Positions 8,163-18,000 of a stretch of DNA of 64,000 nt are shown one piece after another. The notes under the pieces were generated by a model that worked only from the letters and a program-made list of their open reading frames with translations, did no database searches and was not told the origin of the DNA. The stretch lies in NCBI GenBank assembly GCA_944384535.1, contig CALWTS010000022.1, forward strand, positions 1 to 64,000. The letters are read 5' to 3'. How positions within the stretch are numbered: the stretch's first letter is position 1; every line of letters begins with the position of its first letter. Both the position numbers and the translations under genes were made by a program. The stretch is from an uncultured Clostridia bacterium. GTDB taxonomy: Bacteria > Bacillota > Clostridia > Christensenellales > UBA1242.

Positions 8163-10064
8163 TTGCAAAAAAATTTTACTTTATATTCATTAAAAAAAAG
8201 GATATTAGCAGTTTTATTGGTAATATCCTTTATTTTTTGTTCTTTAATTGTAAGGTTGTTTGTAATTCAAATTGTCAATGGTGAAAATTTACAAAGAAAA
8301 GCAACTGACCAATGGACAAGAGATTTAGCAATTGTCGCACCAAGAGGAACTATATATGATAGAACAGGTTCAACATTAGCTGTTAGTTACACTACTTATA
8401 ACATTTATGTAAGAGCAAGAGAAGTGTCAGATATTTCACAAACAGCATTTTTATTAGCAAAAATTTTAAATATATCCTTTCAAGAGGTTTATAATAAAAT
8501 TTATAATAATAAAAATGTCAGTGAAGTGTTAATTAAAATGCAAGTTGAAGGGGATATAGCAGAAGAAATTTATAATCAAAATTTAAATGGTGTTTATTTA
8601 TCAGAAAATTCTAATCGTTATTATACTTATGGTAATTTATTAACACAAATATTAGGATTTACAAGTATTGATAACGTGGGGCAAACTGGAGTGGAGGCTT
8701 TTTATAATAACTTTTTAAAAGGGATAGATGGTTGTAGTTATGTTCAAAGTGATTTGCAAGGAAAAGAGATTGGAGGATCATTAAGATATTACATTTCAGC
8801 TGAAAAGGGAAATGATTTGACACTAACAGTTGATACCAAAATACAAATAATTGTTGAACAAGTTTTAGAACAAATTATATTAGAGCAAAAGGCAAAAACT
8901 GTTACCGGAATTGTTTTAAATCCAAAAACTAGTGAAATTTTAGCTTTATCGACAAAACCAAGTTTTGATTTAAATGATGTTCCAAGAGATGATTTAGAAA
9001 AGTTATTTGAACAAAGTAAAGTTAAACCTGTTACAGATGTTTATGAACCAGGATCAACCTTTAAAATCTTAACACTAGCAGCAGCATTAGAAGAAGGAGT
9101 TGTTTCTTTAAATGACAGATTTTATTGTCCAGGATATAGGATTGTTGATGGAGTGAAAATAAAGTGCTGGAAAACAATAGGACATGGTTCACAAACTTTA
9201 ACAGAAGCATTTTCTAATTCTTGTAATTGTTGTTTTATGGATTTAGCTCTTAGATTAGGTGTTGATAAGTTTTATGAATATATGGAAAAATTTGGGCTAG
9301 GTAATAAAACGGGGGTTGATATCTCTGGGGAACAAAGCGGTTTGTTAATGGCAAAAAATTCAGTAAAAAATGTAGATTTAGCAAGGATGGGATTTGGTCA
9401 TGCTATTGCATTAACACCAATTCAACTTATCACTGCTGTTTCTACTATAATTAATGGCGGAAATTATAATAGTCCCCATATTTTAGGTTATGTTTCAAAT
9501 ACAAACGGAGAAAATTTAAAAAGTTTTATTGGTTACAATAAAGAGAATATTGTAAGTCAAGACACCTCCGAAATTATAAATCAACTATTAGAATTTGCTG
9601 AGAATAAAACCGGTAAGTATACATTTATTGAAGGTTATAATGTTGGAGGTAAAACAGGAACAGCACAAAAATATAAAGAAACAGGAGGTATTGATCAAGG
9701 AAAATATATTTCTAGTTTTATTGGAACTTATCCAGCAGATGATCCACAATATTTAGTTTTCATTATGGTTGATGAACCAAGTGCGGGAGCTTATTATGGA
9801 AGTATTGTCGCCGCTCCTTATGGGAAAATAATTTTTGAAAAGATGTTTGAATATTTAGGAGAAGTTAAACAAGATGAAAGTGTTAAAATAGAATATATTT
9901 ATATGCCTAATTTAATAGGATTGAGTTTAACAGATGCTTCAATAATTCTTAAAGATATTGGTTTGTATTATGAATTAGATGGAGAAGGAGCTTTTGTTGT
10001 TAATCAATTACCACCAGAGGGTAGTGAAATTGCTAAAGGTTCTACTATAGTGTTAATAACATAA
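8163..10064 (+). CDS. Penicillin-binding transpeptidase, FtsI/SpoVD type, with PASTA domain
   Basis: I choose the TTG at 8163, because GGAGG (8153-8157) lies exactly 5 bases before it; a GTG at 8142 would have no such site. That gives ~633 residues. One N-terminal membrane anchor is followed by a dimerisation module (RGTIYDRTG). The transpeptidase domain carries STFK (Ser near 298), SCN (near 353) and KTGT (near 497). A single C-terminal PASTA repeat follows (MPNLIGLSLTDA). It cross-links septal or spore peptidoglycan. Translation is probably coupled to the upstream ftsL-like gene, whose stop it abuts. FtsI and SpoVD cannot be told apart here. Confidence 0.93.
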   Translation: MQKNFTLYSLKKRILAVLLVISFIFCSLIVRLFVIQIVNGENLQRKATDQWTRDLAIVAPRGTIYDRTGSTLAVSYTTYNIYVRAREVSDISQTAFLLAKILNISFQEVYNKIYNNKNVSEVLIKMQVEGDIAEEIYNQNLNGVYLSENSNRYYTYGNLLTQILGFTSIDNVGQTGVEAFYNNFLKGIDGCSYVQSDLQGKEIGGSLRYYISAEKGNDLTLTVDTKIQIIVEQVLEQIILEQKAKTVTGIVLNPKTSEILALSTKPSFDLNDVPRDDLEKLFEQSKVKPVTDVYEPGSTFKILTLAAALEEGVVSLNDRFYCPGYRIVDGVKIKCWKTIGHGSQTLTEAFSNSCNCCFMDLALRLGVDKFYEYMEKFGLGNKTGVDISGEQSGLLMAKNSVKNVDLARMGFGHAIALTPIQLITAVSTIINGGNYNSPHILGYVSNTNGENLKSFIGYNKENIVSQDTSEIINQLLEFAENKTGKYTFIEGYNVGGKTGTAQKYKETGGIDQGKYISSFIGTYPADDPQYLVFIMVDEPSAGAYYGSIVAAPYGKIIFEKMFEYLGEVKQDESVKIEYIYMPNLIGLSLTDASIILKDIGLYYELDGEGAFVVNQLPPEGSEIAKGSTIVLIT

Positions 10065-10080
10065 AAATTAATAAAAATAT

Positions 10081-10109
10081 TTGCAATAAATTAAATTATG
10101 ATATAAAAT
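10081..10109 (+). promoter_or_regulatory. Promoter giving a probably leaderless mRNA
   Basis: TTGCAA (10081-10086), 17-nt spacer, TAAAAT (10104-10109). The ATG of the next gene starts at 10117, the eighth base after the -10 box and so within a base of the expected transcription start. An AAGG sits only one base before the ATG, too close to act as a ribosome binding site. Confidence 0.5.
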
Positions 10110-10116
10110 ATAAGGT

Positions 10117-10830
10117 ATGAGTAATGAATTAATTATTATAATATGCATTATCGGTGTTGCAGTATTGTTATGCTTAATGTTGGCAGTAGCAAACTTTGCT
10201 GGTGAAAAATTTTTTGAAAAATACAGAGAAATTGATAAAATTGAAGCTTATACAGATTTATCTCCATTTGAATATTTTAATTTTTTAAATAAAAAATATT
10301 TTAATGGAAAGATTCAGGTTATACCAATTTCAGTACTTGCAGGCGATGCTTATGGGAAGGGTAAATTATTCCTAAATACTGACACTTTAAATAAAAAATC
10401 TTTAGCATCTTATACAATAATTTCCCACGAATTAGGTCATGCAAAACAGGATAGAGATGGAAAAAAATTAAAAAGATTACATTTCTTAAAAAAAATGGGA
10501 CGTTTTTTAGGACTTTTAATGTTTCCTTCATTGATTGCAGGGGTAATATTGTTTTTTATAGGAGATAAACTATTTTTACCGGGTATTTTTTTGTTGGCAA
10601 CTGCAGGTTTAATATTTTTATTGGCTTTAATTATTAAGTTAATTACAATATCAATAGAAAAAGAAGCTTCTAAAAATGCTGTTGAGTTTTTAAAAGAAAT
10701 TTTTGATGGAAAACAGTTAAAGCAGTGCAAATCGTTTTTAAAAGATGCGAAATTAACTTATTGGGCAGATTTTTTTAGAACATTGTTTATTTGGACTGCA
10801 TTATCTAAACAAACAAAATTATTCAATTAA
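10117..10830 (+). CDS. YugP-like membrane zinc metallopeptidase (copy 1)
   Basis: 237 residues. An N-terminal membrane helix, then the zinc-binding HELGH motif near residue 104, followed by two or three hydrophobic segments. This matches the neutral zinc metallopeptidase family of B. subtilis YugP. Family substrates are unknown; membrane location with a zinc active site is expected. A paralogue follows 15 bases downstream, so this is a tandem duplication that has diverged strongly. There is no good ribosome binding site; the start appears to coincide with the transcription start. Confidence 0.85.
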   Translation: MSNELIIIICIIGVAVLLCLMLAVANFAGEKFFEKYREIDKIEAYTDLSPFEYFNFLNKKYFNGKIQVIPISVLAGDAYGKGKLFLNTDTLNKKSLASYTIISHELGHAKQDRDGKKLKRLHFLKKMGRFLGLLMFPSLIAGVILFFIGDKLFLPGIFLLATAGLIFLLALIIKLITISIEKEASKNAVEFLKEIFDGKQLKQCKSFLKDAKLTYWADFFRTLFIWTALSKQTKLFN

Positions 10831-10845
10831 AAGGATTTAAAACTT

Positions 10846-11559
10846 ATGGAGTTTTATATTGGGTATATCATTTCAGGTGTTGTAATATTAGTTGCAATGA
10901 TTATATCATTTGTTGCACAGTCGAGGGTTTATAAAACATTCAATGATTATAAAAATATACAATCATCTTTAAATATGACAGCTGCACAGTTGGCAGAGAA
11001 AATGGCAAATACAAGTAATATAAATATAACTGTTTGTGAATGTGGAGGAACATTAACTGATAATTACAATCCTAAAGATAAAAGTATAAATATTTCGCAA
11101 GCTAATTTTAACAGCAATTCAATTGCATCTCATGCAATAGTTGCACACGAATTTGGTCATGCTCTTCAAGATGAAAACAATTATGTGCCATTAAAAATTC
11201 GCCAAGTTGTAGTAAAGGTAAGTAACTTTATGTCTGCTCTTTTAATGCCTTTATTAATACTAGGTGTATTATTGCAATTTATATGGTTAATGGGTGCAGG
11301 AAGTATAATAATATATGTTTCTGCAGGAATGTATGGTTTATCAGTTTTGTTAGGATTAGTAACATTACCAGTTGAATTTAATGCATCATCGCGTGCAAAA
11401 AAATTATTAACAGAGATGGGGTGCACAAGTGAGGAAGAGGTTAGGGGAACAGATGCTGTACTAAATGCAGCTGCAATGACATATGTTGCATCATTGTTTG
11501 TTTCATTGGCTTTCTTTTTAAGGTTTTTGTTAATAATATTATCATTAAGAGATAAATAA
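10846..11559 (+). CDS. YugP-like membrane zinc metallopeptidase (copy 2)
   Basis: 237 residues, the same length as its upstream neighbour. It has an N-terminal membrane helix, the HEFGHALQDE zinc motif near residue 101, a hydrophobic middle and the PVEFNASSRAKKLL stretch typical of YugP, in which a Glu is the likely third zinc ligand. It is closer to canonical YugP than copy 1. The ribosome binding site AAGGATT precedes the ATG, and the gene is co-transcribed with copy 1. A hairpin terminator follows immediately. Confidence 0.9.
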   Translation: MEFYIGYIISGVVILVAMIISFVAQSRVYKTFNDYKNIQSSLNMTAAQLAEKMANTSNINITVCECGGTLTDNYNPKDKSINISQANFNSNSIASHAIVAHEFGHALQDENNYVPLKIRQVVVKVSNFMSALLMPLLILGVLLQFIWLMGAGSIIIYVSAGMYGLSVLLGLVTLPVEFNASSRAKKLLTEMGCTSEEEVRGTDAVLNAAAMTYVASLFVSLAFFLRFLLIILSLRDK

Positions 11560-11560
11560 A

Positions 11561-11586
11561 AAAAACGGCGAATGCCGTTTTTTTAT
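11561..11586. terminator. Bidirectional intrinsic terminator
   Basis: AACGGC (11564-11569), GAAT loop, GCCGTT (11574-11579), flanked by A5 and T-rich runs. It serves the yugP-like pair on the plus strand and glyS on the minus strand. Confidence 0.85.
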
Positions 11587-11620
11587 TTATTTTTAATAAA
11601 ATTTGTCTTTTTTTATATTT

Positions 11621-13000
11621 TTAGTTAAATTTTATCCTTTTTGATATATAATTTACCAATTCTTCTTGATTTAATCTTACTTGTTGCATAGTATCTCTAT
11701 CTCTTATTGTTACACTATTATTTTCCAATGTTTCAAAGTCAATTGTAATGCAAAAAGGTGTTCCTATTTCATCTTGTCTTCTATAACGTTTACCAATTGA
11801 ACCTGTTTCGTCATAATCGCACATAAATTCTTTACTTAACAAAGAATAAAATTCTTGTGCCTTTTCAGATAGATTTTTCTGTAAAGGAAGTATTGCAACT
11901 TTGTAAGGTGCAATAGCTGGATGAAAATGCATGACTACTCTTGTTTCTCCATTTTCAAGAGTTTCTTCATCATAAGCTTGACAAAGTAAAGCAAGAGTTA
12001 ATCTATCTGCTCCAATTGAATACTCTATAACATTTGGAATAAATTTTTCATTTGTGAAAGGATCTACATAAGACATATTTTTTCCTGAGTATTCCTGATG
12101 TCTTGAAAGATCCCATATTCCTCGGTGATGAATACCATTTAATTCTTGCCAACCAATAGGGAAGTTATATTGTATATCGCAAGCAGCTTTAGCATAGTGT
12201 GCAAGTTTATCATGGTCGTGAAACCTTAAGTTTTCACTTTTAAGCCCCAAATCTTCTACAAATTCAAGTGCTTTTTCTTTATAATATTCATAAATAGACA
12301 TTGATTGGGATTCTTGACAAAACATTTGTAATTCCATTTGTTCAAATTCTATTGTTCTAAAAAGAAAATTGCCTGGTGTTATTTCATTTCTAAAAGACTT
12401 TCCTATTTGTGCAATTGCAAAAGGAACCTTTGCTCTAGATGTTCTTTGTACATTTAGAAAATTTACATATTCACCTTGACAAGTTTCAGGTCTTAAATAA
12501 ACCTTATCAGCATCTGCTTCTAGAGTACCTCTAGATGTTACGAACATTGGATTAAATTTTCTAATAGGAGTCCAATTAAAGCTGCCACAATGTGGGCAGG
12601 TTAAGTGATGTTCTTGAATATATGTTTCTAATTGTTCATTAGTCATAGCTTCTGCAGATATAGAGCCTTTACTATGATTTTCAATTAAAGTGTCTGCTCT
12701 AAAACGTTGCTTACATGATTTGCAGTCCATTTTTGGATCTCCAAAACTTGCAATATGTCCACTGGCTTCCCAAACTGTAGGGTTCATAAGAATTGCAGCG
12801 TCAACACCATAGGTGTTTTGAGATTCTTGAACAAATCTTTTCCACCAAGCTTTTTTAATGTTGTTTTTTAATTCTACTCCTACTGGTCCAAAATCCCATG
12901 TATTTGCAAATCCTCCATAGATTTCACTTCCTGGATAAACAAATCCTCTATTTTTGCATAAATTAACAATTTTGTCCATTGTAAGTTTAAAGTTACTCAT
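11621..13000 (-). CDS. glyS: Glycyl-tRNA synthetase, single-chain (GlyQS/GRS1 type)
   Basis: 459 residues, typical of the dimeric bacterial glycyl-tRNA synthetase. It is a class II aminoacyl-tRNA synthetase that charges tRNA-Gly. Visible are GFVYPGSEIYGG at the N-terminus, a four-Cys zinc site (CKSC near residue 93, CPHC near 136), motif 2 region FRNEITPGNFLFRTIEFEQMELQMF, and GADRLTLALL. A ribosome binding site AAGGAG precedes the ATG. Expression is controlled by the T-box leader just upstream. Confidence 0.97.
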   Translation of the reverse strand: MSNFKLTMDKIVNLCKNRGFVYPGSEIYGGFANTWDFGPVGVELKNNIKKAWWKRFVQESQNTYGVDAAILMNPTVWEASGHIASFGDPKMDCKSCKQRFRADTLIENHSKGSISAEAMTNEQLETYIQEHHLTCPHCGSFNWTPIRKFNPMFVTSRGTLEADADKVYLRPETCQGEYVNFLNVQRTSRAKVPFAIAQIGKSFRNEITPGNFLFRTIEFEQMELQMFCQESQSMSIYEYYKEKALEFVEDLGLKSENLRFHDHDKLAHYAKAACDIQYNFPIGWQELNGIHHRGIWDLSRHQEYSGKNMSYVDPFTNEKFIPNVIEYSIGADRLTLALLCQAYDEETLENGETRVVMHFHPAIAPYKVAILPLQKNLSEKAQEFYSLLSKEFMCDYDETGSIGKRYRRQDEIGTPFCITIDFETLENNSVTIRDRDTMQQVRLNQEELVNYISKRIKFN

Positions 13001-13020
13001 TATGATTCTCCTTTTAAATT

Positions 13021-13166
13021 AAAATAAAAAGCCCCCATGTGTTTTATCACACATAGGGGCGAGTTTGTTCGCTGTTCCACCCTAATTCATGCTAAACTTA
13101 GCATCTTTTTTATTGTCGTTACGCAGACAAGCGTTAGCTCAGGAGTTGCCAATTCCTTCATTGCTA
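13021..13166 (-). promoter_or_regulatory. Glycine T-box riboswitch with ultrashort Stem I
   Basis: Read on the minus strand, the leader starts near 13166. Stem I is a tiny hairpin. TAGC/GCTA forms the base (13166-13163 with 13138-13135). A kink-turn follows, with an AAT bulge and tandem G-A pairs (13159-13158 against 13140-13139). Then AGGA pairs with TCCT around a 9-nt loop holding GGC (13150-13148), a glycine specifier. Two small hairpins follow (13134-13121 and 13104-13089). The T-box AGGGTGGAACAGCG is at 13083-13070. The antiterminator pairs AGGG/CCCT and GCGA/TCGC. The A after TGG fits discriminator U73 of tRNA-Gly. The competing terminator is a 12-bp stem (13060-13049 with 13042-13031) followed by TTTTTATTTT. 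Uncharged tRNA-Gly would favour read-through. Confidence 0.9.
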
Positions 13167-13172
13167 GTTATA

Positions 13173-13200
13173 ATTATAAAAAGTTGTATAAAAAAGTCAA
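13173..13200 (-). promoter_or_regulatory. glyS promoter
   Basis: TTGACT (13195-13200), 16-nt spacer, TATAAT (13173-13178) on the minus strand. It places the transcription start near 13166, so the whole T-box leader up to the terminator is only about 140 nt. Confidence 0.8.
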
Positions 13201-13230
13201 GGGAAAAATATAAATTAATGTTTTTTTCTA

Positions 13231-14811
13231 TTATTTAGAGTATTTTTCAACATATTCTTCATAAGTTCCTGTGAAATCAATAATTTTATCTTCATCGACA
13301 ATATCTATGATTCTATTTGCGACAGTTTCAATAATCTCTTGATCATGAGTTGAGAACAAAATATTTCCTCTAAAATTTTGCATTCCTTTATTTAATGCAG
13401 TTATGCTTTCTAAATCGAGGTGGTTAGTTGGTTCATCAAGCAAAAGAAGATTACCTTGTTCAAGCATCATCTTTGCAAGCATACATCTTACACGTTCTCC
13501 ACCAGATAAAACATTTGCTGGTTTAAGATTTTCCTCGCCGGTAAATAACATTCTTCCAAGCCAACTTCTTATATATGTTTCATTTTGATCTTTAGAAAAT
13601 TGTCTCAACCAATCGACAATTGAATTAGCATTGTTTTCGAAATATTGATTATTATTTTGTGGTAAATTTGTAATTTTTATTGTTTTTCCAACAAAAATTT
13701 CACCATAATCAGGTTTTTCTATCCCTAAAATAATGTTAAAAAGAGTTGTTATAATTTGACTATTTTTTGCAAAAATAGCAACTTTTTGTCCTTTTTCAAT
13801 ATTGAAACTTAAATTTTTAAACATTCCTGTTTTGGTTAAATGATCAACCTTTAAAATTTCCTTTCCTATTTCTTGTGTAAATTCAAAGTTTATATATGGG
13901 TATTTTCTTGAAGATGGTTTAATATCTTCAATTGTTAATTTTTCCAATTCACGTTTTCTACTTGTTGCTTGTTTTGATTTTGAGGCATTAGCAGAGAATC
14001 TAGCAATAAATTCTTTTAACTCTTTTGCTCTTTGTTCTGCTTTTTTATTTTGATCTTTCATTTGTCTTAAAATTAATTGACTTGATTCGTACCAAAAGTC
14101 ATAGTTACCAATAAACATATTTATCTTGCCATAATCAACATCACATATATGAGTGCATACTTTATTTAAAAAATGTCTATTGTGTGACACAATAATAACA
14201 CAATTTTCAAAATTGAGTAAAAAATCTTCCAACCATCTTACAGTTTTAAAATCTAAATTGTTTGTTGGTTCATCTAACACCAAAATATCAGGATTTCCGA
14301 AAAGTGCTTGTGCAAGAAGTACTTTTACTTTAATTTTAGAATCAATATCTTTCATTGGTATATAAAAAAGGTCTTCGAAAATTCCTAAACTTTGTAATAG
14401 TTGTTTAGCTTCACTTTCTGCTTCCCAGCCACCAAGTTCTGCAAATTCCGTTTCAAGTTCACCAGCTCTTATTCCATCTTCTTCATTAAAATCTGGTTTT
14501 AAATAAAGAGCATCTTTTTCTTTTTGAACTTCCATTAACCTTTTATGTCCTAATAAAACAGTATCCAAAACTGTTTCATTGTCATATGCGTTTTGGTTTT
14601 GAGCTAGAACAGACATTCTTTCTCCGGGTGTTATAAAAATCTCGCCAGTGTTAGGTTCAATTTCACCAGTCAATATTTTCAAAAATGTAGATTTTCCCGC
14701 TCCGTTTGCACCAATAATCCCATAACAATTTCCCTTTGTAAATTTCAAATTTACATCTCTATATAAAACTCTTCCACCAAAAGCGAGGGAAACATTTGTT
14801 GCTTGTATCAT
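13231..14811 (-). CDS. ABC-F family ATPase (YbiT/YkpA-like)
   Basis: 526 residues with two nucleotide-binding domains and no membrane segments, as in ABC-F translation factors that act at the ribosomal E site. Domain 1 has Walker A GANGAGKST (near 35) and Walker B DILVLDEPTNNLD. Domain 2 has signature LSGGERVRC and LLLLDEPTNHLD. In domain 1 the LSGGQ signature is replaced by DSKIK, an eroded signature like that I recall in YbiT. Domain 2 has no classic Walker A glycine-rich loop (IFAKNSQIITT instead). The linker between domains is lysine-rich. The ribosome binding site AAAGGAGAAG is clear. Which antibiotic or ribosome state it handles is unknown. Confidence 0.9.
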   Translation of the reverse strand: MIQATNVSLAFGGRVLYRDVNLKFTKGNCYGIIGANGAGKSTFLKILTGEIEPNTGEIFITPGERMSVLAQNQNAYDNETVLDTVLLGHKRLMEVQKEKDALYLKPDFNEEDGIRAGELETEFAELGGWEAESEAKQLLQSLGIFEDLFYIPMKDIDSKIKVKVLLAQALFGNPDILVLDEPTNNLDFKTVRWLEDFLLNFENCVIIVSHNRHFLNKVCTHICDVDYGKINMFIGNYDFWYESSQLILRQMKDQNKKAEQRAKELKEFIARFSANASKSKQATSRKRELEKLTIEDIKPSSRKYPYINFEFTQEIGKEILKVDHLTKTGMFKNLSFNIEKGQKVAIFAKNSQIITTLFNIILGIEKPDYGEIFVGKTIKITNLPQNNNQYFENNANSIVDWLRQFSKDQNETYIRSWLGRMLFTGEENLKPANVLSGGERVRCMLAKMMLEQGNLLLLDEPTNHLDLESITALNKGMQNFRGNILFSTHDQEIIETVANRIIDIVDEDKIIDFTGTYEEYVEKYSK

Positions 14812-15029
14812 TACTTCTCCTTTCCAAATAAAAGTATAATGAAAATTTTGAATATTGTCAATAAAAAAGGTTGTTAGAAATTAAAGAAAGATAGTAGATT
14901 TAACTTTATTTTTATTGAAACATATCAAATTTATGTTTTTTTTGCCATTGTAATAATTTTTGATTTAGGATAGATAATATATTTATAATTCAATCTAATA
15001 TATGATCACATGTAAAAGGTTAAAATTAT

Positions 15030-15058
15030 TTGCTTTTTTTTAAGTAAAAAATTATAAT
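15030..15058 (+). promoter_or_regulatory. Promoter of the giant surface protein gene
   Basis: TTGCTT (15030-15035), 17-nt spacer, TATAAT (15053-15058). The ribosome binding site GAGGAG lies just before ATG 15094. The rest of the 282-bp divergent gap with the ABC-F gene is AT-rich with no other signal I can name. Confidence 0.65.
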
Positions 15059-15093
15059 GAGATTGTAAGATTATTCAAAAAGAGGAGTCTTAA

Positions 15094-18000
15094 ATGAAAA
15101 AAGAAAAGAAAGCAAAAAAAATAGAACAAAATGAAAATGGTATTTCAAGAAAAAAATGGCCTGTATGGAAGACTATTGTGTCTGTTATATCTTCCGTATT
15201 TGGGTTGGTTGGTGTTACCGTTTTAGGGGTCTATCTTGCTGGAGGTTTTGAAGAAAAAATAGTTAATCCTGAAAGTATTGTTTATTCATATAACAGTGAT
15301 ATTTACAATACTGAAAATGAACAAATTGAAGTTACTGAAGATTTTGAATTATTGATTACCTCTCCGACAGAAAAAACCACTGAAAATACCGTAACGCTTT
15401 CTTTTTTAGGAAATACTCCTGTAACTAGAGATAATGGATACATAAGTAATGGAATTATTCAAATTCCTGAAGTTGTAGAAATAGGAACGCCATTTACAGT
15501 TAAATTGGAAACAGAGATTTTGAAAGATGAAAATGGCGAAAATATACTTGATGAAAATAACAATATTGTTAATTGGATAAAGGGCGGAATTTGCGTAATT
15601 AATGCAAAAAGTGAGTATAATCAAATTTCATCTAAGCAAATTCAAGTGGCTGTAGATGTTCCCGTATATAAAACAATTGTTGAAGTTTATAATTCAAACG
15701 GAGACAAAACAAATCAAGTCATTACAAATGAATCTTTTAGTTTAAAGACAAAATTTATTCCTGCTAAAAGTGAATATATGTTTAGTGATGATTCTAATGA
15801 CGCTATTTCTCAAGAAAACAAAAGAGTTAAAAGTTCATTCTATGAAGCTGAAAATGCTGGAAATAAAATCAGTCCTTTTTATGATAGCAAATACGACATG
15901 CATTTTGTGGCAGGAAACGAGACTGTAGATGAAATTGTCATTAATAGTTACACCTTTAATAATTCTAAAGCACAACTAGAATATGAAAGTACTTTAGGTG
16001 AGATTGCGGATGCAAATTTTTATAATGCTATGTTTGTGTATCTTTCTAACTATTCAGAGATTAATTCGTCATCTTCCTGTGTTGTAAGTATTGGGGAAGC
16101 TAGTATAGGTAATTTTACTGTAAGTAGTCAAAATTTATCTGCTGTAAAAGAGCAGACAACAAGAGTTTACATGTCAAAAAATAATAGTGTCGTTGATAGT
16201 AAATTTTTTGGAGTTAATGTTTATTCTACCTCTGGAATTTTGTTAGAAGGAATGTTACAAAATATTGCAATATCATTTGACAAAGATGGAATTGATCCAA
16301 CACAAGGTGAGGATAAAACTATCACAATCCAAGGTGGTGATTGTGTTGAGTTAAATGGAGTATTTTATTATAAAGCTAATAAGAATGTATCAAATTACAA
16401 TTATGCATATTGGGATATAACTTCAACTATTTCTCAAGATGTAACCATTAAGATTGTGTTGATTGTAAATACTGAAGATGGTGTTGATTTATTTAAAATA
16501 TCTGAAGAGCCACAAATAAAATATGTTGATTTTTCAATTAGTGAACATCAGGAGAGTTCTTTAAGTTGGGGAAATCAAGCTGATATTTCTGTAATGTTGG
16601 ATTATAATACAGATGGAACTATAGCACCTCAAGAAATAGATTTATCATCTTTACCTCAAATTCCGGAAAATAATATTTATAAGGATGTTGTTTTCTTTGC
16701 TTATTTTGGCGAGGGAACAAAAGATGAATTAAAAGCCACTGTTGATAGTGTTATTGGTTCAACAGGATACAATTATGATGCATCTGGAACATATGCTACG
16801 GATACTGATAACTTGGTTATGTTTGCTATAGTAGGTGATAAAATTACGCTTTACAATACAGGAACATTTAAGTTATATTATGCAACATATAAAGGCATGA
16901 CAAGTGAAGGATTGTATGATATTGTTTTGATGTGTTCTGGTAGTGTTAATGTAATTTGCGAAAAGTCATTATATTCTGATTCTGTAAATAATCTTGAAAT
17001 AGATACAAATAATTTTCAAGAAATTGATGGAGAAGTTGTTATTGATCAAGGAAGTGATTTAAGTTTCGGAGTAAAGTTTTTTGTAACTCCAGAATCTGTT
17101 CCTGTTTTTGAAGATGAATATAAAAAAGATTTTATGTCACTTGTAATAAGTGATAAATCTCATAATGACATAACATCTATTTTCATTATAGATAATCATA
17201 CATTTACAATTGATGAAGAAACTAATCAAGGTGTTCTTGAATATAGATTAAAAGTAAATGAGGCTAGTGCAATAAAAGATGTAAATGGTGTTAATATAGG
17301 GTATGCAGAGTTAAAATATAATGATCAAGTTAGTAAAAACATAACATGGGAATTTGTTGTAATTAATAACATTTGTATTTATGATCCTCAATCCGTGCTT
17401 ACATATATAAATAGTATAGGAAGTTATAAATATGGAAATATCATTACTGGTCAAGAAACTATAAATGTTGTTCAATCACTACAACAAGATGGCTCATTCA
17501 AGGTGGAAATAACTTTAAAAAATATTACAGGTGTTGAAGAAGGTTTTTCGGATTTTGAAAGTTTACTAAACGCATTACTTGGAGAGGGTAAGACATACGT
17601 TATTGTTGTTGACCAAAAAACAAGAACAGATACACTTTCAGGACAATGGAAATTTGCAGTAAAATCTGGAGATTCTTCAATAATCAATATTTCTGCAGAT
17701 GGACAATCATTTTCATTTAGGGAAGCAACAAATATAAACATTGAACTTTATATTCAAAGTAATGATGGATTAACATCATCTATTGATAATGCTGATAATA
17801 ATCAGTATATAAAGTTTAATGTAAATTCTACTGGTGTAACAGGAATGAGAACAGATATTTCTACTTCAACATACGAAACTATTTTATCTACGGAAATTTC
17901 AAGTGATGTCTCATTTGCTAATGTAACCAAATATGGTTCCAAGGGAAATGATGAGCAATTTATTGTGTTAAGTAATTTAATTGAATTTTTTATAGGTGAC

